DNA from: Nannobrachium achirus
Taxonomy: Eukaryota > Chordata > Actinopteri > Myctophiformes > Myctophidae
Length of the DNA stretch: 64,000 nt
NCBI GenBank assembly: GCA_963921795.1
Contig: OY997648.1
Span: 302,501 to 366,500, forward strand
Reading direction: 5' to 3'
Position numbers and translations under genes: made by a program. The notes under the pieces are model-generated. The model worked only from the letters and a program-made list of their open reading frames with translations, was not told where the DNA came from and made no database searches. Of the stretch, positions 43,853-55,819 are shown piece after piece. The number at the start of each line of letters is the position of its first letter. Position 1 is the stretch's first letter.

Positions 43853-44114
43853 TTAAAGTGCGACCCGTGATAACGGCCAAAAATGCACCAAAACGCCACT
43901 AATTAGTCGAAATGGCTGTGGGTGGTGTCATATGAAGAACCATAATGTTAAAGCTTATGCAAAAAAAGCTAATGTTAAAAAATGTAACGCTAATGCTAAC
44001 ACCAACCGCTACACAAGGTTGCACAGACTTAGCGAGCTGCAGGCACACTTAAAATTTCTTGGAAATTTTCTTTTCTAGTTAAGTGTGCCTGCTATGCAAT
44101 AGCAGAACACTTAT

Positions 44115-45108
44115 TAGTGTGGTTGCCCTTACAGGGCAACACACTATAGTTCTAGGGAAACTTTATTCTTTCTAGGGTAACCAAAAGTTTGACGGCTTTC
44201 TTCGCCCACAGTTTTTGCGCCACACATTCGCGCCATATGTCAAATCGACCGGCTTCATCGGGAATCGTGTGCTATGATTTTGCTAAGAGAAAAATTGTAT
44301 AGTTTAATTGATATTAATTTATTAGTGAATTAATTTTCCCCATTGACTTATAATGGGAATCGCAAAAACTCACATTCATGTATTTTTCTCTCGCAAACCA
44401 TAGGGGCTACAGTTTCAAAACTTGGAGAGGAGATTCATAATAATTGTAAGAATTAATAAAAAAATAATTACATCAGTCGGCCACATGGTGGCGCTATAAC
44501 ACCCCACTTTACGTTTTGCCCTATAACTCTTGAACCGTAGGTCGGAAAATTAAAATTCCTTTTTCCCTGGATTCCTTGGGTCATGACGCATCTCCACATA
44601 TAGGCCACGCCCATTTGCGTCAGGATAGATTTTCCGCCATTTTGAATTTTCTTCAAAACACACTTTTTGCTCCTTTTCCTACATATTTTCTCCAAATGTC
44701 ACAAAAATCGGTACACATGATCTATGGACTCATGCGATAAACATATTCAAACGATATTTCGAGAGTCCATACCGTTCTTCCGTAACAGGGTTCCAAAGTT
44801 AGCGGGAGGAGCCCGTTTTGTAAGAAGTAGCCATAAATCAGAAACGAAACATCCAGTCAACACCAAATTTTAACCACAAGTCGCGGGTGGGATATTCAAC
44901 AAATCCCCAAAAGCATTTCCACTTCGACCCATAGGGGGCGCCACAACCATGCAAAACGTAACCGTTTCGGTCCAAAACGCGTTTTTCAGGGTGGACGACC
45001 CTCTCAAAACGAAACACAAACGTTCTCAGGGAGGCGCGTCACCCGCCGCTCGCGCTGGGGCGGGGCGGCAACCACACTCGCAATTTCACAAATTGCACAT
45101 TTTCTAGT
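44115..45108 (+). mobile_element. Second T^T family with asymmetric inverted repeats
   Basis: Begins TAGTGTGGTTGCCCTTACAG with the hairpin TTGCCCTTACAGGGCAA and ends GGCAACCACACT, the hairpin GCAATTTCACAAATTGC, then ACATTTTCTAGT. It is inserted between two T residues of CACTTAT^TGTAATCC with no duplication. Same layout as family H but different sequence; the middle is variant B-like (GCCACGCCCATTTGCGTCAG). Confidence 0.82.
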
Positions 45109-45730
45109 TGTAATCCGCCATACTTAATGATAATGATCCCACAAATTTCGGCACGTAATAACTGCCGCACAATTTACGCCACCGCCGCAATATATACATC
45201 AAAACGTGCGGCTCGGCCGGGAATGGTGTGCTATTACTTTTCTTTCCGATCCGCGTTACCATTGCGACGTAATTCGCAAAAAACGACGCCCAAAAACCCC
45301 ATTGACTTAGAATGGGGGAAACTTCAGCACGTAATAACTGCCGCACAATTTACGCCACCGCCGCAATATATACATCAAAACGTGCGGCTCGGCCGGGAAT
45401 GGTGTGCTATTACTTTTCTTTCCGATCCGCGTTACCATTGCGACGTAATTCGCAAAAAACGACGCCCAAAAACTCCATTGACTTTGAATGGGGGACTCCG
45501 AAAAAAACCCAGAAACTTTGGCGCCAAATAACTCTGCCATACTTTTGCCTAGCAACGTCATTTAAAATGTAAAATGCTCACACAACTTTGGTCTTTTTCC
45601 GACCAATAGGGATGAGCTGTAATTGATTAAGCCCCGCCCCCTCTATAACAGGAAGTGCCCTTCACCAAACAGGAAGTGCCTCTATAATTCATGAACCGTT
45701 TGTCGTACAGACTCGCGGCTGGTGTCATAC

Positions 45731-46113
45731 ATTTTTTTTTCCTCAATTTTTTTTTCTCAAAGATTTTTTTTTTCTCAAATTTTTTTTTTCTCAAATTTTT
45801 TTTTCTCAAATTTTTTTTCTCAAAATTTTTTTTTTCTCAATTTTTTTTTCTCAATTTTTTTTTCTCAAATTTTTTTTCTCAATTTTTTTTTCTCAAATAT
45901 TTTTTTTTCTCATTTTTTTTTCTCAATTTTTTTTTTCTCAATTTTTTTTTTTCTCAAATTTATTTTCTCAATTTTTTTTTTCTCAAAAAATTTTTTTTCT
46001 CAATTTTTTTTTCTCAAAAAACTTTTTTTTCTCAAAAAACTTTTTTTTCTCAAAAAACTTTTTTTTCTCAAAAAACTTTTTTTTCTCAAAAAACTTTTTT
46101 TTTCTCACAAAAC
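45731..46113. repeat. AT-rich array in family H
   Basis: About 29 units; the last five are nearly identical AAAAAACTTTTTTTTCTC, a recent local expansion. Confidence 0.94.
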
Positions 46114-46665
46114 TGTCGTTAAAGTGCGACCCGTGATAACGGCCAAAAATGCGCCAAAACGCCACTAATTAGTCGAAATGGCTGACTTCCTGTTTGGTTT
46201 CTGATTGGCTGCTGGCCTTGTGACGTGGGTAGAGCTGCGAGGGCCCGGTCATCGCTGCTTGCAGCTTTAATTCATTAATCGTCCATGACCTTAATTGGGG
46301 CCTATTTCGCCAAACAGGAAGTGCCCCTCACCAAACAGGAAGTGACCCTTGATCTCGTGAACCGTTTGTCATACAGACACGCGGGTTGCGTCAAATGACA
46401 AGATTAAGAGTCCTTAAACTTAATTGGGGCCTATTTCGCCAAACAGGAAGTGCCCCTCACCAAACAGGAAGTGACCTGTTTTCTCGTGAACCGTTTGTCG
46501 TACAGACATGTGGGTGGTGTCATATGAAGAACAATAATGTTAAAGTTTATGCAAAAAAATGCTAATGTTAATAATGCTAATGCTAACACCAACCGCTACA
46601 CAAGGTTGCACAGACTTAGCGAGCTGCAGGCACACTTAAAATTTCTTAGAAATTTTCTTTTCTAG

Positions 46666-47381
46666 TTAATTAATTAATTAAGTTCCTTGCAAATTTGGTG
46701 CGCTAATAACTGCCGCACAATTTACGCCACCACCGCAATATATACATCAAAACGTGCGGCTCGGCCGGGAATGGTGTGCTATTACTTTTCTAAGAGAAAA
46801 GTTGTATCGTTTAATTGATATTAATTTATTAGTGAATTAATTTTACCCATTGACTTATAATGGGAATCGCAAAAACTCACATTCAAAAATATTTAAACGA
46901 TATTTTGATAGTCCATACCGTTCTTCCGTAACAGGGTTCCAAATTTAGCGGGAGGAGCCCGTTTTGTAAGAAGTAGCCATAAATCACAAACGAAACATCC
47001 AGTCAACACCAAATTTTAACAACAAGTGGGGGGCGCTATACTGAACATATACCCAAAAGCATTTCCACTTTGACCCATAGGGAACACCACAAACGCGCAA
47101 AACGTAACCGTTTCATGCCAAAACGCATTTTTCAGGGGGAACGACCCTCTCAAAACGAAACACAAACGATCTCGGGAGCGACGGGACAACGTAATCGCCT
47201 TGCGGAACTTGTGGGAGGAGCCTATTTCTTAAAAACAAGAAACCATATTGCTAATGCTAACACATGCTAATGCTAACAAATGCTAATGCTAACAAAGATG
47301 CTAATGTTAACACATACAAGGTTGCACACACTTAGCGAGCTGCAGGCACACTTAAAATTTCTTCGAAATTTTCTTTTCTAG
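46666..47381 (+). mobile_element. Family H variant B copy (forward, 5' hairpin missing)
   Basis: Begins with TTAATTAATTAATTAAG and AATTTGGTGCGCTAATAACT, so the 5' terminus is lost. The interior is shortened; it ends TTCGAAATTTTCTTTTCTAG. Confidence 0.75.
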
Positions 47382-47390
47382 TAATTGTGA

Positions 47391-48992
47391 CTAGAAAAGA
47401 AAATTTCTAAGAAATTTTAAGTGTGCCTGCAGCTCGCTAAGTCTGTGCAACCTTGTGTAGCGGTTGGTGTTAGTGTTTAGTTTTGAGAGGGTCGTTCCCC
47501 CTGAAAAACACGTTTTGGCATGAAACGGTTACGTTTTGCGCGTTTGTGGTGCCCCCTATGGGTCGAAGTGGAAATGCTTTTGGGTATATGTTCAGTATAG
47601 CGCCCCCCACTTGTGGTTAAAATTTGGTGTTGACTGGATGTTTTGTTTGTGATTTATGGCTACTTCTTACAAAACTGGCTCCTCCCGCTAACTTTGGAAC
47701 CCTGTTACGGAAGAACGGTATGGACTATCAAAATATCGTTTAAATATGTTTATCGCATGAGTCCATAGATCGTGTGTATCGATTTTTGTGACATTTGGAG
47801 AAAATATGTAGGAAAAGGAGCAAAATGTGTGTTTTGAAGAAAATTCAAAATGGCGGAAAATCTATCCTGACGCAAATGGGCGTGGCCTATACGAGGAGAT
47901 GCGTCATGACCCAAGGAATCCAGGGAAAAAGGAATTTTAATTTTCCGATCCACGGTTCAAGAGTTACAGGCCGAAAGGTAAAGTGGACTGTTATAGCGCC
48001 ACCATGAGGCCAACTGACAAAATTATTTTTTATTTAATCCTTGATATCATTATAAATCTCCTCTCCAAGTTTTGAAACTGTAGCCCCTATGGTTTGCGAG
48101 AAAAAAAATATTGAATGTGAGTTTTTGCGATTCCCATTATAAGTCAATGGGTAAAATTAATTCACTAATAAATTAATATCAACTAAACGATACAACTTTT
48201 CTCTTAGAAAAGTAATAGCACACCATTCCCGGCCGAGCCGCACGTTTTGATGTATATATTGCGGCGGTGGCGTAAATCGTGCGGCACTTATTACGTGCCG
48301 AAATTTTGTGGCGACATTATGTACTTACTTAACACGTTGCAAGCCGCGGCAGAACCCTCTGAACAGAGGTAGCGCCGAAGAAATAAGCCATTTATTTACA
48401 AACATGTTTTAAAAAAACAAAGCCCACATGATAACAACACGTACTGGAGTGCTCGACACAGCGTACATATTCATCCTGCAGAGGTCGGCGATCTTACTTT
48501 GGCGAGGCGGAGGGGAGATCAATTCCATTCGTTTACGTGCGGCGAAGCAGGGAAAGGAGCGATAGAGAAGCGGCGCCCGAACGTGATTGAAACCGCGATC
48601 CACGAACAGAGACAAAGACCAGCCATCTTGTTTGAGCTTCTTGCTGAGTTTCAACACTGGGGAGAGGATGAGGCTCCTCCTGGCCAGCCATCCATCCAGA
48701 ATGTGAGTCAACGGCGTGGCCTGCTGGATATTAGGAGTATCACACCCAGCACCAGAAAATGACTGTCAGAGCATATTAACCCTTTCAGATCGCTCCAAAA
48801 AGACACAGAGAAGAATTTCCGATGTTTTTTTTTTTTTTATTATAATTTATATCAAAAGTCCGGGAATAGACGGCGTGGCTGATGGGACCCAGTAGGAAGT
48901 CCGAGGGAGTACGGCCAGGCTTAGAAGGTGTTAAGTATGGCGTATGGCGGATTACAATAAGTGTTTTGCCATTGCATGGCAGGCACACTTAA
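47391..48992 (-). mobile_element. Family H variant B copy (reverse) with nested MITE
   Basis: CTAGAAAAG hairpin end at 47391, variant B interior closely matching 6525-7453, then GACATTATGTACTTAC, a T1 MITE (48333-48930), and GTATGGCGTATGGCGGATTA with hairpin to GGCAGGCACACTTAA. Confidence 0.83.
48333..48930. mobile_element. TTAA-flanked MITE, family T1
   Basis: CACGTTGCAAGCCGCGGCAG to GGCTTAGAAGGTG, flanked by TTAA (48329-48332 and 48931-48934). The first 100 and last 80 bases match 261-889; the middle differs. An 87-codon open frame inside has no recognisable domain. Confidence 0.83.
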
Positions 48993-49654
48993 TTAAGTGT
49001 GCCTGCTATGCAATAGCAGAACACTTATTGTAATCCGCCATACTTAAGTCAGTCAGTCAGTCAGTCAGTCAGTCAGTAAGTAATGTTCTTGCAAATTTCT
49101 GCTCGTAATAACTGCCGCACGATTTACGCCACCGCCGCAATATATACATCAAAACGTGCGGCTCGGCCGGGAATGGTGTGCTATTACTTTTCTTTCCGAT
49201 CCGCGTTACCATTGCGACGTAATTCGCAAAAAACGACGCCAAAAAACCCCATTGACTTAGAATGGGGGAAACTTCGGCACGTAATAACTGCCGCACAATT
49301 TACGCCACCCCCGCAATATATACATCAAAATGTGCGGCTCGGCCAGGAATGGTGTGCTATTACTTTTCTTTCCGATCCGCGATACGATTGCGATGTAATT
49401 CGCAAAAAACGACGCCCAAAAACCCCATTGACTTAGAATGGGGGACTCCGAAAAAAACCCAGAAACCTTGGCGCCACATAACTCTGCCATACTTTTGCCT
49501 AGCAACGTGATTTAAACTTTAAAATGCACACACAACTTTGGTCTTTTTCCGGCCAATAGGGATGAGCTGTAATTGTAACAGGAAGTGTCCTTCGCCAAAC
49601 AGGAAGTGCCTCTATAACTCATGAACCGTTTGTCGTACAGACTCGCGGCTGGTA

Positions 49655-49825
49655 TCATAATTCTTTTTTTTTCTCAATTTTTTTTTTCTAAAATTTTTTT
49701 TCTCAAATTTTTTTTCTCAAAATTTTTTTTTCTCAAATTTTTTTTTTCTCAAAAAATTTTTTTTTCTCAAATTTTTTTTTTCTCAATTTTTTTTTTCTAA
49801 ATTTTTTTTTCTCAATTTTTTTTTC
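49655..49825. repeat. AT-rich array in family H (first, truncated)
   Basis: About 13 units; the right flank is abnormal, joining TTTTTTTTCTTTCC. Confidence 0.92.
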
Positions 49826-50111
49826 TTTCCGATCCGCGATACGATTGCGATGTAATTCGCAAAAAACTACGCCCAAAAACCCTCCGAAAAAAAACCAGAA
49901 ACTTTGGCGCCACATAACTCTGCCATACTTTTGCCTAGCAACGTGATTTAAACTTTAAAATGCACACACAACTTTGGTCTTTTTCCGGCCAATAGGGATG
50001 AGCTGTAATTGATTAAGCCCCGCCCCCTCTGTAACAGGAAGTGTCCTTCGCCAAACAGGAAGTGCCTCTATAAGTCATGAACCGTTTGTCGTACAGACTC
50101 GCGGCTGGTAT

Positions 50112-50358
50112 CATAATTCTTTTTTTTTCTCAAAAAAATCTTTTTCTCAAATTTTTTTTTCTCAAATTTTTTTTTCTCAAAGTTTTTTTTTCTCAATTTT
50201 TTTTTCTCAAAATTTTTTTTCTCAAAATTTTTTTTTCTCAAAAAATTTTTTTTCCTCAAAATTTTTTTTTCTCAAAAAACTTTTTTTTTCTCAAAAAACT
50301 TTTTTTTTCTCACAAAACAATTTTTTTCTCACAAAACAATTTTTTCTCAAAAAAACTG
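50112..50358. repeat. AT-rich array in family H (second)
   Basis: About 17 units, ending in two CTCACAAAACAATTTTTT steps and the usual CTGTCGTTAAAG flank. Confidence 0.93.
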
Positions 50359-50667
50359 TCGTTAAAGTGCGACCCGTGATAACGGCCAAAAATGCGCCAA
50401 AACGCCACTAATTAGTCGAAATGGCTGTGGGTGGTGTCATATGAAGAACCATAATGTTAAAGCTAATGCAAAAAATGCTAATGTTAAAAAATGTAACGCT
50501 AATGCTAACACCAACCGCTACACAAGGTTGCACAGACTTAGCGAGCTGCAGGCACACTTAAAATTTCTTGGAAATTTTCTTTTCTAGTTATCTGAATTAT
50601 TGCACAATGTGGTGAATCTTTAAAAGGATCCCTGACTAGTAAGCCATGTAGGCCTTAATATGTTATA

Positions 50668-51935
50668 ACTAGAAAAGAAAATTTCCAAGAAATTTTAAGT
50701 GTGCCTGCAGCTCGCTAAGTCTGTGCAACCTTGTGTAGCTGTTGGTGTTAGCATTAGCGTTACATTTTTTAACATTAGCATTTTTTGCATAAGCTTTAAC
50801 ATTATGGTTCTTCATATGACACCACCCACAGCCATTTCGACTAATTAGTGGCGTTTTGGCGCATTTTCGGCCGTTATCACGGGTCGCACTTTAACGAGTT
50901 TTTTTTAGAAAAAATTGTTTTGTGAGAAAAAAAAATGTTTTTTGAGAAAAAAAACAGTTTTTTGAGAAAAAAAGTTTTTTGAGAAAAAAAAGGTTTTTGA
51001 GAAAAAAAAAATTTGAGAAAAAAAATTATTTTGAGAAAAAAAAAATGTTGAGAAAAAAAACATTTTTGAGAAAAAAAACATTTTTGAGAAAAAAAACATT
51101 TTTGAGAAAAAAAACATTTTTGAGAAAAAAAGTTTTGAGAAAAAAAATGTTTTGAGAAAAAAAAAATTGAGAAAAAAAAATTTGAGAAAAAAAATGTTTT
51201 TGAGAAAAAAAAAATTGAGAAAAAAAAATTTTTTGAGAAAAAAAAAATTGAGAAAAAAAAATGTTTGAGAAAAAAAAAATTGAGAAAAAAAAATTTAAGA
51301 AAAAAAAATTTTTGAGAAAAAAAAACTTTTTGAGAAAAAAAAACTTTTGAGAAAAAAAAACTTTTGAGAAAAAAAATTTTTTGAGAAAAAAAAATTTTGA
51401 GAAAAAAAAACTTTTTGAGAAAAAAAAAAAATTATGACACCAGCCGTGAGTCTGTACGACAAACGGTTCATGAGTTATAGAGGCACTTCCTGTTTGGCGA
51501 AGGACACTTCCTGTTACAGAGGGGGCGGGGCTTAATCAATTACAGCTCATCCCTATTGGCCGGAAAAAGACCAAAGTTGTGTGTGCATTTTAAAGTTTAA
51601 ATCACGTTGCTAGGCAAAAGTATGGCAGAGTTATGTGGCGCCAAAGTTTCTGGGTTTTTTTTCGGAGTCCCCCATTCTAAGTCAATGGGGTTTTTGGGCG
51701 TCGTTTTTTGCGAATTACGTCGCAATCGTATCGCGGATCGGAAAGAAAAGTAATAGCACACCATTCCCGGCCGAGCCGCACATTTTGATGTATATATTGC
51801 GGGGGTGGCGCAAATTGTGCGGCAGTTATTACGAGCAGAAATTTGCAAGAACATGACTTACTTACTTACTTACTGACTGACTTAAGTATGGCGGATTACA
51901 ATAAGTGTTTTGCCACTGCATGGCAGGCATACTTA
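50668..51935 (-). mobile_element. Family H copy (reverse)
   Basis: Inserted in the left arm of the fold-back element; the other arm shows the empty site GAGGGTTAT^TATAAC on the minus strand, so it entered between two T residues without duplication. It has an AT-rich array of about 530 bases and one GCGGCTCGGCC-type segment. Its 5' end is GGCAGGCATACTTA. Confidence 0.85.
50903..51435. repeat. AT-rich array in family H
   Basis: About 40 units, including four identical GAGAAAAAAAACATTTTT steps at 51050-51125. Confidence 0.94.
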
Positions 51936-53679
51936 ATAACCCTCTTTAACCAAAATATACCATTTAAAACACTTACAACATATTCCTTTGAGAGAAACAA
52001 GTTCATATTTTCAACCCATGGGGGAGCCATTGCAGTGTCTGCCAGCAGCTCAGGGTAAGTAAAATAGCAAAATAAATATTGTATTGGATTGAAAAAAAGA
52101 ACCGAAATTCTTCGGTTTGTGCACAAAAAGAGTTAAATGGTATATTTTGGTTAATCATCATCATCCTTCGACTGTCGTCGAGATCCTAGATGCCACGTCT
52201 TTCCATCGGGTCCTGTCGGCCATTGCTGCTCCCAGTTCTTGGAATGCAAGTCCTGTGTCCCTGGAGATGGTGTCAGGATATGTATGAGGCCTGGTTCCTC
52301 TGAACGATTGGGGGAGCCGCCATAGCAGGATATCTGATATTACTTGATCCTCAGAGCGGTAGCAGTGACCAGCAAAGATTGCTCTCCGACGTGCTACGGT
52401 TGTTGTTATTGGCGGCAGTTCACCATATTGTAATTCCTTCTTCATAGTCCATGTTTCAGCACCATATAGCTGGATGCTTTCAACACAGGCCCTGAAGAAA
52501 GAGACCTTGGTGGAGGTTGAAATGCCGGACTGCCAGACTCTAGTCTAAGGAGTTTGTTGCAGGCGTTCCAAGCTTGTCCCTTTCTGGCAAGAAAGTCCTT
52601 TCTGCTGTCAGCCACATATGAACCAAGATATTTAAAGTCCTCAACGGTGTGCTCCATCCATTGATGTAATACATGGGTGGGTGGGATCCTCATTCATAAG
52701 CATGCATTCTGTTTTCTTCGTGATTAACTTCAGTCCTACTTTGGAGGCGGCTTCTTCAAATGAGACGAGCAGAGTCTGTGCAACTGTTATGTGCTCTGCG
52801 ATCAAGGCGACATCATCCACATAGTCGAGGTCAGTCAGGAATTTCTCACTCTGACGACCAGATCTTCTTCCAACCATGAGGCCTTTGTCCCTGATTTTGT
52901 CCACTGATTGTCTCAGAGCGTAGTCCACCACGATGACGAACAGGAAAGGTGCAAACGTGTCACCTTGGAGAATTCCAGCTGTGGTCGGGAATTCTTTTGT
53001 TGGGCCATCGTGGCTCTGAACGAAACTGGTGGGATTTTTGTACATGATGGCAATGGCTTTAATGATCTGCTCAGGGACTCCGTAGTTATGAAGGATGTGC
53101 ATCATGGCTGCTCTGTCAACACTATCGAAAGCCTTTGAAAAGTCTACAAATATGATGGTACCTCTCCTCTTTGAGACCTTGAGTTCCTCAATGATTCGCC
53201 TTATTGCGAGAATCTGAGGAAGAGTGGATCTTTTCTTCCGGAACCCATTTTGGTTTCTTCTGAGAATCGGGTCAAGGTGAGGAGTGATCCTGTTCAGAAG
53301 AAGAGAGTTGTAGACTTTAGAGGCAATGGCTGATAACGTGATGCCTCTGTAGTTGTTTGGTTGTTGTAGATCACCGGTCTTTGGTAGTGGGATAATGCAG
53401 GACTTTGAGAATGCTTTGGGCTTGTTACCCTCGAATGTTCCATTGCAGAATTCCAGCAGTTGTTCGTGAAAGAGCTCGTGCTTCCATAGGAAGGCTGGGA
53501 TGTTATCGGGTCCTGGCTTTTTTGCCTTGTTCAGGTTTTTCAGGACTGATTGGAGTTCTCCCATGGTAAACAGGTTGGTATCAATGGGTAGCTTGTCACT
53601 CACCCTTCTATAGTAGAAAGGGTCATTCAAGTCAGCCAATTGTTGGTCAGGACTTCCAAGAAGAGTGCTGAAATGATCG

Positions 53680-55344
53680 TGATAGATATGAATTATGATA
53701 CATAATTCTATGATTTGTGTATGAGGCTCATATGACCATATAAGGTTATATTATGAACTGAACTTACAGTATAGGAGACCATATTTTGGTCGTATACTGT
53801 AAGTTCAGGCTAAAGATTACAGGTCGAAATCATGATAATACTGTATGTCACTAGTGGAAAGTTACCAACACTACGTGTCACTGTCTTCCTTGTTATGATC
53901 TGGGAACGAATCAATGAGTCCCACGAAGATCTTACTGTCATAATCTGTACTCTTTATATACTGAATACTTAACTTCTATTTTGGAAGAGAGAGAGAATTA
54001 GCAAAGCTACCACCAGGATGGTATGCTCAGCTGTTTGTCTCCTTGTCTGACTTGTCTGTCCTCTCTGATAGGGCAGTGAGCAGTACAGGGGCCCCTCAGG
54101 GGACTGTTAGCTCGTCCCTCTTGTTTACTTTATACACAAATGATTGTGTCAGCTCACAACCCAATCAGCGTGTCATAAAATTCTCAGATGACACGGTTAT
54201 TGTCAGTCTACTCACAAGCGAAGATAACATCAGTAGCCATACAACTGGAGTGGACAGGTTTGTAAGATGGTGTGGTGAACACCACTTACAGATTAATGTG
54301 AAAAAGACACAGGAGATAGTGGTGGATCCAAGGTCTGTAGGCGACTACACCACAATCTCCATAAACGGCCAGGACATCAACCAGGTTGACTCCTATAAAT
54401 ATTTAGGAGTACTTATTGATTCCAAAATGAGCTGGCACAGTCATGTTACGGGTATGTGTGCGAAAATACACCAGCGCCTTCATTTTCTCCGGAGGCTAAG
54501 ACTATTTGGTGTATGTAGAAACATTATGTTGATCTTTTACAGAGCCAGCATTGAGTCAGTCATACGGTATGGTATCACAAGCTGGTTTGGAAACCTGACG
54601 GTTAAGTATAAATCAGAGATTTTTGGATTAGTCAAAATGGCTGGGAAGATAATGAGCATGTCCGCACCCCCCATTACCCCCCAGGCCATTTTTGAACAGT
54701 CTACAATTACATAGGTAAAAAAGGTTGTGTCTGACCCATCTCACGTACTACATTCTGAATATAGACTGTTACCGTCAGGTAGGAGGTATGAGACCCATAG
54801 TTGTAAGTACAACAGGTACAAATATTCTTTTGTCCCAATGTCAATCTCACTCCTCAATGTAACCCTTGCAGAGGGCAGACGGAGGGTGAGAAGGTATTGG
54901 TTTGGCCCATTTGGGCCTGGCCTATAGAATAGGGCTAGGTCAGAAATTATTAGCCTGCAAAACAGGTATGTTGCTACATGCTGTGCATGTACTGTGGGCC
55001 CCTCCCAAACGGCGGGATGTGTTCCCGGCCTGAATGGGTTAATGGTGTTTATTATTTTGCGGGATATGGTTGTATATGTATGTCGCTGAGCACCCCTGTT
55101 GCTGTGTACTGTACTGTACTGTGTTTTGTATTCGTGTTTTTTGTATGCTGCTGGACTGTCCATGTGTCCAAGACAAATTTCTCCTCGGACACAAAATAAA
55201 GTAAACCTTGAACCTTGAACCTTGAACCTCTCTTCAAATACAGCAATTTATGATGTAGTCCTTTGGCTTGTATCTATCTTATTTTGGTTATGGAATTTAT
55301 CCATATCCATATTTATTTAACTTTATTAATAATTTATTCCATCA
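53680..55344 (+). mobile_element. CR1/Rex1-type LINE inserted in the RTE-like LINE
   Basis: GATC is present on both sides (53676-53679 and 55345-55348), and removing the insert rejoins the RTE frame as KWFD-HFSTLLGSPDQ. The insert holds reverse-transcriptase sequence at 54043-54714, and its tail ends CCTTGAACCTTGAACC. The first 300 bases and the last 110 (AT-rich) may be a further host repeat. Confidence 0.75.
54043..54916 (+). pseudogene. CR1/Rex1-type reverse-transcriptase remnant
   Basis: A 223-codon open frame carries TGAPQGTVSSSLLFTLYT (residues 15-32), FSDDTVIVS (47-55, the active-site box with S in place of A), WCGEHHLQINVKKTQEIVV and YKYLGVLIDSKMSWHSHV. A stop at 54713 is followed in frame by VKKVVSDPSHVLHSEYRLLP and SGRRYETHSCKYNRYKYSFV, the usual end of such ORFs. 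The N-terminal RT and the endonuclease are missing. Confidence 0.85.
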
Positions 55345-55819
55345 GATCGAACCATTTGTCCAGTCTTTCTTGAGTTGTGTCTCCTTTGATCTTTATAGTT
55401 GGTGAGGCCTTTTTGTTTGTTATCTCCCTTAGAGCTTCCCATGCTGCACCATGTCGTCTCCCAATGTGAGCCCTTTCCAGTTTCTTGGTTTTGGAGATGA
55501 GCTGTTCTTCAAGCTCTCTGGTGAAATGAGCTGTTCTTCAAGCTCTCTGGTGAAATGAGCTGTTCTTCAAGCTCTCTGGTACAGGCATCTTTAAGAGCAG
55601 ACTTGGCAGCCTCAAGTCTGGCTTCAGAGCCCCTTGTGGGACGAGGTCTATGAGGGTCAGCAACACTCTTCACTACCCTTCTTGCATCCACTACTTTACT
55701 GCTGGAGATCAGAAGTGACTTTTTCTTCTTTCTAGGAAGGCTGTCGAGGGCAATTTCCCGGGTTGCATCAACAAGCTTGTCATACTGATGTCAGTTGGGT
55801 CGTCCAGTTGGTCAATAAG

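Larger units (their letters stand above)
42492..44078 (+). mobile_element. Family H copy (forward) with nested MITE
   Basis: Starts TTAAGTGTGCCTGCCATGCA and ends TTGGAAATTTTCTTTTCTAG. The AT-rich array is at 42980-43392, after which a T2 MITE (43402-43852) sits in CTCG-TTAA-AGTGCGACCC. Confidence 0.82.
44079..46665 (+). mobile_element. Family H copy (forward), split by a second T^T family
   Basis: The first 37 bases (TTAAGTGTGCCTGCTATGCA, hairpin, CACTTAT) are followed by a 994-bp insert, then TGTAATCCGCCATACTTAAT resumes. The remainder is full length with two GCGGCTCGGCC segments, an array and an intact 3' end at 46662-46665. Confidence 0.83.
48993..50587 (+). mobile_element. Family H copy (forward) with internal duplication
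   Basis: Head-to-head with the previous copy. The array at 49655-49825 breaks into TTTCTTTCCGATCCGCGATA, and the segment that should precede the array (as at 49385-49655) is repeated at 49823-50110 before a second array. This suggests unequal exchange or template switching. It ends TTGGAAATTTTCTTTTCTAG. Confidence 0.8.
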
